NCBI GenBank assembly: GCA_964389755.1
Contig: CAYMEW010000002.1
Coordinates: forward strand, 62,001-126,000
DNA: 64,000 nt
Source of the DNA: JBBSUQ01 sp964389755
GTDB lineage: Bacteria > Bacteroidota > Bacteroidia > Flavobacteriales_D > Crocinitomicaceae
Reading direction: 5' to 3'
This document shows positions 43,031 through 51,812 of the stretch, in pieces. How positions within the stretch are numbered: the stretch's first letter is position 1; each line of letters starts with the position of its first letter. The notes under the pieces are model-generated. The model was not told the DNA's origin and searched no databases. It saw only the letters and a program-made list of their open reading frames with translations. The position numbers and the translations under genes are program-made.

Positions 43031-45988
43031 TTAGTTTTTGATCAGAGCTGCTCTCGCCAGTTTGCCATCTGCGATTACTTCGAGCATGTACATGCCCGGT
43101 GCTCCTGTGAGTTGCAGTTCTACGGTTGAAACCGACCCGAAGGATTGCTCGCTGATTGTTTTTCCGAGCGCATCGACAATTCTGATGCTTATTTCGCCAT
43201 ACGTTTTGCCGAGTGCCAGTTTGAAGCTGCCCGATGTCGGGTTCGGGTAAACGCTGATTGCTGCGCTTAAAGTATTCTCAGCCACTCCAACCGTACTTGC
43301 CATGCAGGCAGTAGTAACGGTACAGTTTCCGTTGCTGATCTCACAGGCGTAATTCCCGTGAACGGCAGGGGTGAAGGTCTGACCGGTCGCTCCGGCTACA
43401 GGCGTGTTCCCGTTGTCACAATCGATCCACTGATAGCTGTAGCCGGAAGCATTTGCCTGCAAAGTCACTGCGTCGAGTTGCGTAATACCATTGTCTATTC
43501 CGGTGATCGTAACCTCCTGTATCTGTGAAGAAGTATTGCCGTGTCCATCATCATAGGTCCAGGTTACCACCGTGGTCCCCGGATTTGTGATCGGGAATGA
43601 AATGTCGGGTGTTCCGGTGATCGTGCCCGAGCAGTTGTCCGATGCGGCCGGTGCGGCAGGTGATGCTTCGCATTCTTCCATGATCTCCGGAAGATTTGCC
43701 AGTGCGGCCGTCGGAGCCGTAAGGTCCTGGATAACTACCTGCTGTGTCTGGATGGACGTATTGCCATTTCCGTCATTATAGGTCCAGGTGATCGTCGTTG
43801 TTCCCTGCGTGGTGATCGGAAGGCTGGCATTNNNNNNNNNNNNNNNNNNNNNNNNNNNNNNNNNNNNNNNNNNNNNNNNNNNNNNNNNNNNNNNNNNNNN
43901 NNNNNNNNNNNNNNNNNNNNNNNNNNNNNNNTAGGTCCAGGTGATCGTCGTTGTTCCCTGCGTGGTGATCGGAAGGCTGGCATTATGAGTTCCGGAGATC
44001 GCTCCCGCGCAGTTGTCGGTCGCTGTCGGCGCTGTTAATGCTGAAACGGAACACTCGGAAGTGACGTTCGGAAGCGTTGCAAGATCGGCAACCGGCGCGG
44101 TGTTATCCGTAATCACGATGTTCTGGGTTTGGGTTGAAGTATTTCCGTTTCCATCGTCGTAGGTCCAGGTTACCACGGTCGTGCCCTGTGCGGTGATCGG
44201 CAGGGTAGCATTATGCGTTGCGGTGATCGCTCCCGCACAATTGTCGGTTGCTGTCGGCGCCGTAAGTGTGCTAACGGAACACTCGGAAGTGACATCCGAA
44301 AGTGTTGCAAGATCTGCCACGGGCGCAGTAAAGTCTCCGATCGTCAGGTTCAGGGTAATCACACTGTCACAGCCGGCGGCATTGACGAGGTGACGGGTCG
44401 GGGTATTCGTGGAACTATTGTAAGTAATTCCGTCCGACCAGGTATAGGGTCCGCAGGACTCCACGGTTTGTGTCGACGAGGAGTTTTGTTTAACCGTAAG
44501 CGTAAGCTGTACGGTAGAATCGCAGCCGTGGATGGAGTTAAAGGTTTCGGAGTAAACTCCGGATGTGGTGAGCGTCTGGCTTCCGAATGCATAAGAACTT
44601 CCGGCACAGATCTCGGCGGATGCCGTTTGATTATAAACCGGGTTAACGGTAAGGTTCAGCGTCACGATGGAATCATTGCCCTGTGAATCGGTCAGCGTAT
44701 GCTGAGCCGTTGTATTATTTGAGTTGTAGGTCACTCCGTTAATCCAGGTGTACGGACCGCAACTCGATATGACTGCCGTACCGAAGGAAACATTCAACTC
44801 GGCAGCACCAATGTCGCGTACACCTACGAGCGGGCCGTTTTGGGCATTGACCGTCGACGCGCTCCCGTTGTTAATGGCTACAGAACCCACGAGCGGCATC
44901 ATCGTCGGCGTGTTGCCACCATGAAAACCGAGCGCACTCAGGTTCAGGGCAGCAGAGCTTACTCCCAACTGGTCGGACGCTACGCTTCCGTTGAGGGAAG
45001 CCTGTGAAAATATGTTTTTACCGGAAGAAATAATGGTCGGTGTCTGGACATTGTAGATTCCGTTTCCGGCAATGATGCTGCTGCTGACTTTGACGTTCGA
45101 AGTAGCCCCGGTACAGGAGATTCCGTTGCCCTCATTGTTTAAAATGGTGGAGTTAATGACCTCGATGTTACTTACCGATGTCGAAGAGGAATTATTGTAA
45201 GATCCCGTGGAGAGATACACGGCCCCGTTTCCGATATTGTTGCACACGGTGCTTTGTTTCAGGTAGATTCCTCCGCTTGCTGTGCCGGGACTGGTCGCCG
45301 AACTGATAGAGGCCGTACAGAAAATAGCCGGTGCAAACGCGGCAGTATTGTTCGCGATCGTGCAGTAATTGACCGCTACCGACACACCATTGGATGAAGA
45401 GCTGGAGGCGCTTTCTACATAAAGCGCTGCGCCGGACGAACTTGCTGTATTCGAGGATAAGGTACATTCGTTCAGAATAATGGTGTACGAAGTGTAATCG
45501 GCAAAATGAACTGCTCCGCCCTTCTGGGCCGTATTGTTCCTGAATACACAACGATTGAGCGTAAGGCTGCCGCTCCCGCAGTAAATGGCGCCACCGGTCT
45601 GAGATCCGGCATTACCGTTCACCAAAGCCAGGTCGTTGAACGTGGTTGTGGTATTTGCGCTTCCCGAATAAATGTAAAACAGGCGGGTGCTGTTATTACC
45701 TGAAATATAAAGCGTATCGGTGGCCGTCATCAATCCGTTAATGGTGAGCGATGCAGTTGTGACCTGGATAGGCGTGCTTAGCACGATCGTATTGCTTCCG
45801 CCGGCAATGAGCGACGGAGAAAAGGTAACGGTTCCGCCGGCGGCAACCGCAGCTCTCAGCGAACCTGTACCCGAATCGTTTGTATTTGTAACCATGATTG
45901 CGCTTGCCTGGTTTGCAAAAAGTAATCCTGCCAAAAGGGCGATGATCGGCATCCCTTTCCGCAGGTTGGTTTTTAAAAGTGATCTCAT
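43031..45988 (-). CDS. secreted beta-helix/HYR-repeat protein with T9SS type A sorting domain (contains assembly gap)
   Basis: A signal peptide (IIALLAGLLFANQASAI) is followed by a right-handed beta-helix region (about residues 30-390; GGAIYCGSGSLTLNRCVF, with many TIANNTAA-type turns). Cys-bearing SprB-like repeats follow (SCGPYTWINGVTYNS), and then HYR-type repeats (TSECSVSTLTAPTATDNCAG). The CTD is AISVYPNPTSGSFKLAL to ARAALIKN. The 100-N gap replaces part of the HYR region, so the true length is unknown. It is probably a surface adhesin-like protein. Confidence 0.85.
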   Translation of the reverse strand: MRSLLKTNLRKGMPIIALLAGLLFANQASAIMVTNTNDSGTGSLRAAVAAGGTVTFSPSLIAGGSNTIVLSTPIQVTTASLTINGLMTATDTLYISGNNSTRLFYIYSGSANTTTTFNDLALVNGNAGSQTGGAIYCGSGSLTLNRCVFRNNTAQKGGAVHFADYTSYTIILNECTLSSNTASSSGAALYVESASSSSSNGVSVAVNYCTIANNTAAFAPAIFCTASISSATSPGTASGGIYLKQSTVCNNIGNGAVYLSTGSYNNSSSTSVSNIEVINSTILNNEGNGISCTGATSNVKVSSSIIAGNGIYNVQTPTIISSGKNIFSQASLNGSVASDQLGVSSAALNLSALGFHGGNTPTMMPLVGSVAINNGSASTVNAQNGPLVGVRDIGAAELNVSFGTAVISSCGPYTWINGVTYNSNNTTAQHTLTDSQGNDSIVTLNLTVNPVYNQTASAEICAGSSYAFGSQTLTTSGVYSETFNSIHGCDSTVQLTLTVKQNSSSTQTVESCGPYTWSDGITYNSSTNTPTRHLVNAAGCDSVITLNLTIGDFTAPVADLATLSDVTSECSVSTLTAPTATDNCAGAITATHNATLPITAQGTTVVTWTYDDGNGNTSTQTQNIVITDNTAPVADLATLPNVTSECSVSALTAPTATDNCAGAISGTHNASLPITTQGTTTITWTXXXXXXXXXXXXXXXXXXXXXXXXXXXXXXXXXXNASLPITTQGTTTITWTYNDGNGNTSIQTQQVVIQDLTAPTAALANLPEIMEECEASPAAPAASDNCSGTITGTPDISFPITNPGTTVVTWTYDDGHGNTSSQIQEVTITGIDNGITQLDAVTLQANASGYSYQWIDCDNGNTPVAGATGQTFTPAVHGNYACEISNGNCTVTTACMASTVGVAENTLSAAISVYPNPTSGSFKLALGKTYGEISIRIVDALGKTISEQSFGSVSTVELQLTGAPGMYMLEVIADGKLARAALIKN
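43832..43931. other. assembly gap (100 N)
   Basis: Exactly 100 N, flanked on both sides by the same roughly 50-bp HYR-repeat sequence, so a repeat unit or several were not resolved. The size is a placeholder. Confidence 0.97.
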
Positions 45989-46271
45989 AAAACGGGAATT
46001 TTCTAAATAATGCTTGAAAAAAATGCAAAAATAGCGTGAAGATCCGGTTCTTTATCATGTCTGTCGGGTCAAATGTACCGGTGGTAGCTTTCCACAAACA
46101 CCTGGCAATTTATTCTGATCTCTTTGCAGCGCTTATCCGGCTCGTGCGCGATCTTTCGGACATTGCGAGACTCTTCAGCAGGCAACGGCAAATGCAGGAT
46201 ATTTATCGCCGTCACATTTCTGTAAAGAATCTATTTGTAAATTTGAAGGTTATAACCAACTTAATTAACTC

Positions 46272-46952
46272 ATGAAAACACTTTTTGTATTAATCTGCCT
46301 TTTTGCCTCCCGGACGCTAATCGGTCAGACAGTTTCCGACATCGTCTTCAAAGTCCATGATAAAGAGGCGGGCGATCTGGTTCTTGAAATTTCCGAGGGA
46401 GATCAGTTTAAACTGAATATTTCCACCGACATGACACTTTTCTATACCAAAAAGGGACATAAGGAAAAAGTATATTCCTGCAGCAGCAAGAAAAACCAAC
46501 TGTACTACCTATCCTATAATATGGGTGAAGAGCGCCATGAATTCAACCTCGTGGAAGGAACTTCACCCAGTGGCCGGGGAACTAAGGAAAACTACAGCCT
46601 GCTCCTTGAAAAGGTGTATGAATCAAAAGATGTGAAATTGTACTTTAGCCCCATGTTCACATACGAGGAATACAACCCGTATTCCAAATACAATTCGGAT
46701 ACCGTCAGCTACATAACCCGAAACCATTATCTGGCTTATGGCGAAAACACCTTAAGCAAACATGACGGCACCGTTTCATCGCTCGCGATGCGCTTGTCTT
46801 TTGCGGCATGTAATTGTACCTCAGACAGAAAATCGAGGGAATGCAAAGAACGGATTATCGATAAGTTCGGAACGAGCCGGAAAGGGTTGACGGAGGATGA
46901 AATGATTGCGATTATTGCGTTTTGGGAGAAACATTGCATGATTGAAAACTAA
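46272..46952 (+). CDS. secreted hypothetical protein
   Basis: The 226-residue protein has a signal peptide (MKTLFVLICLFASRTLIGQ). The mature part is beta-rich, with YYLSYNMGEERHEFNLVEG and a Cys-containing C-terminus (AACNCTSDRKSRECKERI). The family is not recognised. The region 45989-46271 before it holds no convincing gene. Confidence 0.6.
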   Translation: MKTLFVLICLFASRTLIGQTVSDIVFKVHDKEAGDLVLEISEGDQFKLNISTDMTLFYTKKGHKEKVYSCSSKKNQLYYLSYNMGEERHEFNLVEGTSPSGRGTKENYSLLLEKVYESKDVKLYFSPMFTYEEYNPYSKYNSDTVSYITRNHYLAYGENTLSKHDGTVSSLAMRLSFAACNCTSDRKSRECKERIIDKFGTSRKGLTEDEMIAIIAFWEKHCMIEN

Positions 46953-46968
46953 GTATCCGGAGGTTTTA

Positions 46969-47430
46969 TTAGAGTTCCTTATTCACTTCGATCAGTTTAA
47001 TCATGCGTGCATTAAAATCGGAAAGTCCCGGCCCGAGTGCGCCAAAGAATTCCACATCGGCCTGTTCGATGCTGATCAGTGCTTTTCGGAAGACGGTTTC
47101 TCCTGTGGTCGTAAAGCGAATCGTCTTTGCACGCGTGTCGGTCGGGTGTTCGTGCCGTGTGATGAACTTCTTGGCTTCCAGGGTTCTCAGGACTTTCGAG
47201 ACCATCATGCGGTCGGCATTCCCCTGGTTGGCAATGTCGATTTGCGTGACCGTATCGCGTTCGCGTGAAAGCCAGGCCAGCGCGGCGAGCAGCACGAACT
47301 GCGTCTGAGTGAGATCCAGCGGATCCAGCACGCGTTTTTGTTTGCGTTGCCAAAGTGTCGTGAGTTGCCCGAGCAGGTATCCGGGACTCTCCTCCGGGCT
47401 TCTGAAATGAAATTCGATTTTTTCTGTCAT
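46969..47430 (-). CDS. MarR-family transcriptional regulator
   Basis: The 153-residue protein has a winged-helix core with TQFVLLAALAWL, DIANQGNADRMMVSKVLRTLE (recognition helix) and the wing ITRHEHPTDTRAK. It is the last gene of a three-gene operon with ATGA overlaps. The operator is probably the inverted repeat at 48236-48272, in front of the first gene. The ligand is unknown. Confidence 0.88.
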   Translation of the reverse strand: MTEKIEFHFRSPEESPGYLLGQLTTLWQRKQKRVLDPLDLTQTQFVLLAALAWLSRERDTVTQIDIANQGNADRMMVSKVLRTLEAKKFITRHEHPTDTRAKTIRFTTTGETVFRKALISIEQADVEFFGALGPGLSDFNARMIKLIEVNKEL

Positions 47431-47864
47431 GATTCCTTATGTAGCATGTGTTCCGAGATCAGTTCAAAGTCATCTCGCCCGATCTCAAAAAAACCGAAGC
47501 GGAAGGGATAGCCCCAGTGCTTCTTGTTCCGAATAAAGCCCAGGCGGTCGATCAACGGCAAAATGGAAACAGTTCTGGCAGACAGAAATTCGACCTTGCG
47601 TCGCGCCGGACAGAAGTCCTCCGAGACCTGAACCGGGTATGTTTCTTCATCAATCACCTTTCCAACGGCTGTAAATTCCCGGCAAATATCGGGTTTTCCA
47701 AGCGTTTGTTTACCGGAGTAAAAAAGAATATAGTCGCCTTTTTGCAAACGCTTCAGCGGAGTTGCTTTTCCATGACAGGCTTGTGCAAATCCACCCGCAA
47801 CTCCTGCTTTCACGTGATCTTTGGAGCCTACGATTATCCAGTATTTGGTTCGTGGTGTATTCAT
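47427..47864 (-). CDS. EVE domain-containing protein (UPF0310)
   Basis: The 145-residue protein has the EVE/PUA-like fold: TKYWIIVGSKDHVKAGVAGG, KRLQKGDYILFYSGKQT, and a C-terminal GYPFRFGFFEIGRDDF. EVE domains read modified bases in DNA or RNA. It lies between a VOC protein and a MarR regulator with ATGA overlaps on both sides, so it is co-translated with them rather than with a nuclease. Confidence 0.88.
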   Translation of the reverse strand: MNTPRTKYWIIVGSKDHVKAGVAGGFAQACHGKATPLKRLQKGDYILFYSGKQTLGKPDICREFTAVGKVIDEETYPVQVSEDFCPARRKVEFLSARTVSILPLIDRLGFIRNKKHWGYPFRFGFFEIGRDDFELISEHMLHKES

Positions 47865-48226
47865 TCGTCTGCCTGCAGGAAAGTAAGAGCATAACCGTCG
47901 GGATCTTTTACAGTGAGGGCCTTTCCGAAAGGTGTGGACAGAATCGGACCGGTGAGCGTAACCTGTGCTTCGCTTAGGCGTTTTTGCAGGTCTTCCATGT
48001 TTTCATCGACGGCAAACCACAGGGAAACTCCCACGCCCAGTTCTTTTCCGTTAAGGTTTCCGATCGGCTTGCGAATCGCGAAACTCGCCTCGTCTTTGTT
48101 ATACCGGAAAACGCAGGCATCCGGGTTCGGTGTTTCAAGGACCTGAAAGCCCAGCTTTTCGGTGTAAAATTCCCTGGAAGCCTTTAAGTCGCTCACCTGC
48201 AGGGAGGAAAATGTCAGTTTACGCAT
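47861..48226 (-). CDS. VOC-family (glyoxalase/bleomycin-resistance-like) protein
   Basis: The 121-residue protein has two beta-alpha-beta-beta-beta units: LTFSSLQVSDLKASREFYTE, and a second half ending TVKDPDGYALTFLQ. VOC proteins bind metals or bind small molecules such as antibiotics. It is the first gene of the VOC-EVE-MarR operon, preceded by a TATATTTG promoter and a MarR-type palindrome. Confidence 0.87.
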   Translation of the reverse strand: MRKLTFSSLQVSDLKASREFYTEKLGFQVLETPNPDACVFRYNKDEASFAIRKPIGNLNGKELGVGVSLWFAVDENMEDLQKRLSEAQVTLTGPILSTPFGKALTVKDPDGYALTFLQADE

Positions 48227-48235
48227 ATTTAAAAG

Positions 48236-48272
48236 TATTGTTGCTGCAAATATAATATATACGACAACAATA
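48236..48272 (-). promoter_or_regulatory. promoter and candidate MarR operator of the VOC-EVE-MarR operon
   Basis: Perfect 8-bp inverted arms TATTGTTG (48236-48243) and CAACAATA (48265-48272) bracket a minus-strand -7 box TATATTTG (plus 48247-48254), about 20 bp before the VOC start. The arms are about two helical turns apart or slightly more, compatible with a MarR dimer or pair. Confidence 0.6.
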
Positions 48273-48345
48273 TGGGTTGTTTTTTGAATTTATTTAAAAA
48301 ATGCATATATTTAGTTGGATCATTAGTTCTGAATCTAAACTACGC

Positions 48346-50028
48346 ATGAAACCGACACCCGAACAGGAAAAGATTTTTCACTTCATAAAGTCCGATACGA
48401 AACATGGAATAATCAACGCTGTTGCCGGTTCGGGAAAAACAACGACCATCATCGCGAGTATCGCTTGTGTGCAACCAGGGAAATCACTGTTATTTTGTGC
48501 TTTCAATAAAAGTATTCGTGATGAGATAAAAGCACGTATTTCCGCGAAAGGATATGATGATGTAGTTGTAAAAAACCTGCATCAACTCGGGTTTGACATA
48601 TTAAGATCGAATTCGGGAACGGCATATCAGGTTGATACCGAAAAATACCTAAAGATTGTAGACAAACTGCTCAAAACGGATCTGGAAGATCCGTTAAAAA
48701 GGTACCTGGATCTTTATGGCGTAAATGCTGAACCCAAAAACGGGAATGAAGAGCGCGTACTCATGAAGCACATTTACACGTTCAAAAAGAAGTTAACGGA
48801 AGCCATCGACAAGGTACGACTGACTTTAACGAACACAACCTTTTCCAGCTTTAAAGAAATGATGATTCACTTCAGTATTTTGGATGATGCCAAAACCGAA
48901 GACGCCCTTTTTGATGAAGAGATACACATCTTTCGGCATTCTGTTGCGGAAGCATTACATTTCGGCAATCACCTGGCCCGGGAAACGGGTTTGATTGACT
49001 TAACGGATATGCTTTATTTACCGCAATATCTGGAATTATATCCAAAGAAAAACTATGATTTATTATTCGTTGATGAATGTCAGGATCTTTCCAAAGCACA
49101 GTTCGCCATAGCCCTGAAATACGTTAAAAAAGGCGGCAGAATTATTGCCGTCGGCGACCCCAGCCAGTCGATTTACGGCTTTACAGGCGCAGATATCGAG
49201 TCCTTTGATCGATTTGGAAGGGTGCTGAAGAACCATGAAAAACTAACGCTCTCTTTTTGTTTCCGATGTCCCGATAAGGTGATTGAATACGCTCAAAGCT
49301 TTCGGGAAGATATGCAGTCTTTTGTTAGTAAGGAAGGAATGATCGAACGCATTGAATTTCACCAGGTGCGGGAAATGGCGAAAAACAGGGACCTTATAAT
49401 CAGCCGAACAAAGGCACCTTTAATCACGCTTTTATTTGTATTGCTGGAAAATAACAGACCGGTAAATATACAGGAAGAGGAAGTTCACGACCTTTTTAAT
49501 GAACTGCGTTTCCTGTTCTCTGCCAAAGAACTAAGCACATTGAATGCGCGGGATCAGGGACCGTACTTTTTTGAAAAAGTCATACAACGCAACATCCGCT
49601 TTACCGAAAAATATGCGGGGCAAATCCGCGACGCGGAGCAAAGAGAAAAGTTTCTGAAAGAAGAAACCCGTTACATAGAACAACGTGTTGATTTTATTGA
49701 AAAACAACTATCCATACAAACCGATGTCAAAACAGTGAACGACCTCATCAAACGTATTGAACACTTACTGACCAGGCATGAAGACGCAATTCAGCTTTCC
49801 ACGATCCACAAATCCAAAGGACTCGAAAACGAGCGGGTATTCATTTTGAATTACGACCAGTTGCCGCTGAAAAAGGACTGGCACAAGAACTGGGAGACCG
49901 CCCAGGAGCGCAATTTAAAATACGTTGCGCTCACCCGGACCAAACATACACTTTACCTGGTGAATTCTTTGAAAGAAGAAACGGTGACCCACCCGGGAAG
50001 TTTATACGATGAGGTAGAGTGGCATTAA
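48346..50028 (+). CDS. UvrD/PcrA-like superfamily 1 helicase
   Basis: The protein has 560 residues from ATG 48346 (MKPTPEQEKIFHFIKSD); a -7-like TATATTTA at 48305 argues against the ATG at 48301. The motifs are Walker A INAVAGSGKTTT, Walker B LLFVDECQDLS, motif III AVGDPSQSIYGFTGAD, IV LSFCFRCPDKV, V STIHKSKGLENERVF and VI YVALTRTKHTLYLV. It is shorter than UvrD (about 720). The closest types are the short UvrD_C_2 helicases seen in accessory and defence contexts. Its 3' end overlaps the convergent next gene by 4 nt. Confidence 0.88.
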   Translation: MKPTPEQEKIFHFIKSDTKHGIINAVAGSGKTTTIIASIACVQPGKSLLFCAFNKSIRDEIKARISAKGYDDVVVKNLHQLGFDILRSNSGTAYQVDTEKYLKIVDKLLKTDLEDPLKRYLDLYGVNAEPKNGNEERVLMKHIYTFKKKLTEAIDKVRLTLTNTTFSSFKEMMIHFSILDDAKTEDALFDEEIHIFRHSVAEALHFGNHLARETGLIDLTDMLYLPQYLELYPKKNYDLLFVDECQDLSKAQFAIALKYVKKGGRIIAVGDPSQSIYGFTGADIESFDRFGRVLKNHEKLTLSFCFRCPDKVIEYAQSFREDMQSFVSKEGMIERIEFHQVREMAKNRDLIISRTKAPLITLLFVLLENNRPVNIQEEEVHDLFNELRFLFSAKELSTLNARDQGPYFFEKVIQRNIRFTEKYAGQIRDAEQREKFLKEETRYIEQRVDFIEKQLSIQTDVKTVNDLIKRIEHLLTRHEDAIQLSTIHKSKGLENERVFILNYDQLPLKKDWHKNWETAQERNLKYVALTRTKHTLYLVNSLKEETVTHPGSLYDEVEWH

Positions 50029-50546
50029 GTGAGGAGGTTCCAGGCGGTGATGACGATGATCACAATGGCGAGTGCCAGGCAAATGTACTTTAGGTCCGGT
50101 TGCCAGGAAGTGTCGGTGGCGTGATGTTGTGTGGCGGTTCGCACCTCGTGAAATAAGGTGCCCAGTTCGAATTCGTTGGTGATGAGTTCTTCGAGCTGCG
50201 GATCATACGCGGTAAAACCGCACCGGATGAGTGTCGAAATGACCTTTTGCAGTTGTCTGCCCGTTTCTCCGCTCTCGTTTACTTCCCAGAAAGGAACGGA
50301 AAGTGCCAGTTCATTCCGGAACATACCCAACTGGAAGGATTCGAAGTTGAGTTCGAGGTATTCTTTTTCGGGACTTTCAAACAATTCGAACAGGACGCCG
50401 GTTTCACGGAGTTTTTGTGTGATTTCCTGCATAGATTCCCAACTAATAAAATGTCCGTCTGATTCATCAAGGTCGGATTCCAGCAAGTCTTCCACCTCTG
50501 CTGCAGTGAGTACAGGTGTTTTTATAAAGTGAATGTCGTAGCTCAT
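50025..50546 (-). CDS. tail-anchored hypothetical protein
   Basis: The 173-residue protein starts at ATG 50546 (MSYDIHFIKTPVLTAAEVED). A TACCTTG -7-like element sits in the upstream 21-bp repeat about 25 bp before the start. It has an acidic soluble body and one C-terminal span (YICLALAIVIIVITAWNLL). The family is not recognised. Confidence 0.55.
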   Translation of the reverse strand: MSYDIHFIKTPVLTAAEVEDLLESDLDESDGHFISWESMQEITQKLRETGVLFELFESPEKEYLELNFESFQLGMFRNELALSVPFWEVNESGETGRQLQKVISTLIRCGFTAYDPQLEELITNEFELGTLFHEVRTATQHHATDTSWQPDLKYICLALAIVIIVITAWNLLT

Positions 50547-50562
50547 ATTCCTTTGCGGGTTT

Positions 50563-50583
50563 GTGCGCGCAAGGTACAAACTT
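50563..50583. repeat. 21-bp repeat, left copy
   Basis: GTGCGCGCAAGGTACAAACTT recurs exactly at 56440-56460. On the minus strand it holds TTTGTACCTTG, a possible -7 region. Confidence 0.8.
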
Positions 50584-50842
50584 TACCGAAAGCACTTGCT
50601 TTGAAGCGGCTGAAAAGCTTGTAGAGTCGCGGCAGGTCTTCGCCGGAATAATTGTTATGCATTTAACACGATGTTCGATATTCATTCATTTCATACGGTA
50701 TCCATGCGTCATTCATGCGGTATTTAAGCGGAATTCATACGAGGTCGCTGCGTCATTTCTGCTTTTTTTTGATCCGGGAGATATACGAAAGTGCTTTTTC
50801 CGGTCGTTTTAGAGGTTAGTAATCACTTAAAAAACCACCGAT

Positions 50843-51580
50843 ATGGCAAAGCAGAAAAACATTTTCCACATGGAGGGCTCCCTCGGGGACCTCAATTTTT
50901 ATCATCACAAAGTTTACGGGTTCCTGGTGCGTCGCAAAGGCGGTGTGAGCGGAAAGCGAATGAAGAATGACCGTTCATTTGCCCGTGCGCGCGAGAATGC
51001 GCAGGAGTTCGGAATGCTTGCCCGGGCGGGTAAGTTGATCCGTCAGGCCGTAAAAAGCGCGTTTCCCGATTATAAGGACAGCACTGTTACTTCGAGGCTG
51101 GCCGGCTGCCTGGCAGGTATCAAGGTGCTCGATGATGTGCATATACGCGGAGAGCGCTGTGTGTCCAAAGGCCTGACACTACCGGAAGGGCGCCGGATTC
51201 TGCAGCAGTTCAATTTCTGTGCGGGAAACGCTTTGCCGGAAGGACTTAGAAAGCGTATATATGTTGATGCGGCAACGGGTGTACTGGAACTTCCGTTGTT
51301 TCAGCCACCGGAAGACCTCGCGTGCCCGGAAGTGGCGACCCACGTGGTGGTGGGTGGTTTGTGCAGCCGATTCGACTTTTCAGCCGGGGACTTCACGAAC
51401 TCGGTGAGCGGCATGGAGGTGCGCGCCCTCGATTCTGCTGTTCAGAACCTGCAACTGAATTTCCTGCCGCCGGCGGGAGGCGGAACCGTGCTCGTGTTCA
51501 TACAAATCCGTTTTTTGCAGGAAGTGAACGGAGCGCTTTACACATTGGACGAGGGAAAAAGCGTATGGGTAGTGCACTAA
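50843..51580 (+). CDS. conserved Bacteroidota hypothetical protein (phage-structural-like)
   Basis: The 245-residue protein has a distinctive N-terminus MAKQKNIFHMEGSLGDLNFY, then GFLVRRKGGVSGKRMKNDRS and FARARENAQEFGMLARAGK. Proteins with this start (KQK..IKL.G.IGD.SFYK...G...R.KGGV) are widespread, uncharacterised Bacteroidota proteins, often in several copies per genome. The C-terminal half is beta-rich. The function is unknown. It lies just left of the island border. Confidence 0.65.
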   Translation: MAKQKNIFHMEGSLGDLNFYHHKVYGFLVRRKGGVSGKRMKNDRSFARARENAQEFGMLARAGKLIRQAVKSAFPDYKDSTVTSRLAGCLAGIKVLDDVHIRGERCVSKGLTLPEGRRILQQFNFCAGNALPEGLRKRIYVDAATGVLELPLFQPPEDLACPEVATHVVVGGLCSRFDFSAGDFTNSVSGMEVRALDSAVQNLQLNFLPPAGGGTVLVFIQIRFLQEVNGALYTLDEGKSVWVVH

Positions 51581-51598
51581 GACTCGGCCTGCGAGGTA

Positions 51599-51773
51599 TC
51601 TTTTTCGTCTTCAATCAAAAAGTTAAGGTATATTTGGTTTAAAACCGATTATTAATCAGCAAATGACCAAAACAACCTTAAACAAAATCGGCTACTGTAC
51701 GGCTCTTCTTACATTTCTCATTGCCACGTTCATCCTGTTCGCTCATTACAGAGGATTTCAAGGTGATTACGAT
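51599..51773 (+). repeat. duplicated promoter and 5' gene segment, left copy
   Basis: It matches 56491-56663 with about 90% identity judged by eye. It covers a TATATTTG promoter (51629-51636), the leader and about the first 36 codons of the small membrane-protein gene that is intact at 56552. The two copies bracket the viperin/Septu-like island. Confidence 0.85.
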
Positions 51774-51812
51774 GTTTTTTATTCGGTTGTTTTAGGAGAT
51801 GGTGACGGATAA
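51663..51812 (+). pseudogene. 5' fragment of the 56552-type membrane protein gene
   Basis: ATG 51663 starts MTKTTLNKIGYCTALLTFLI like the 56552 gene, but homology ends after GDYD. The frame then runs 12 unrelated codons to TAA 51810-51812. The viperin ATG (51799) lies inside this tail, so the surviving promoter may now drive viperin. Confidence 0.75.

Noticed and set aside
44213..44686. A 157-codon plus-strand frame within the HYR protein gene
   Set aside because: Antisense shadow of conserved repeats, low-complexity translation and no start context.
46036..46275. 79-codon plus-strand frame upstream of the 46272 gene
   Set aside because: No start context or domain, it overlaps the next start, and it covers the likely promoter region.
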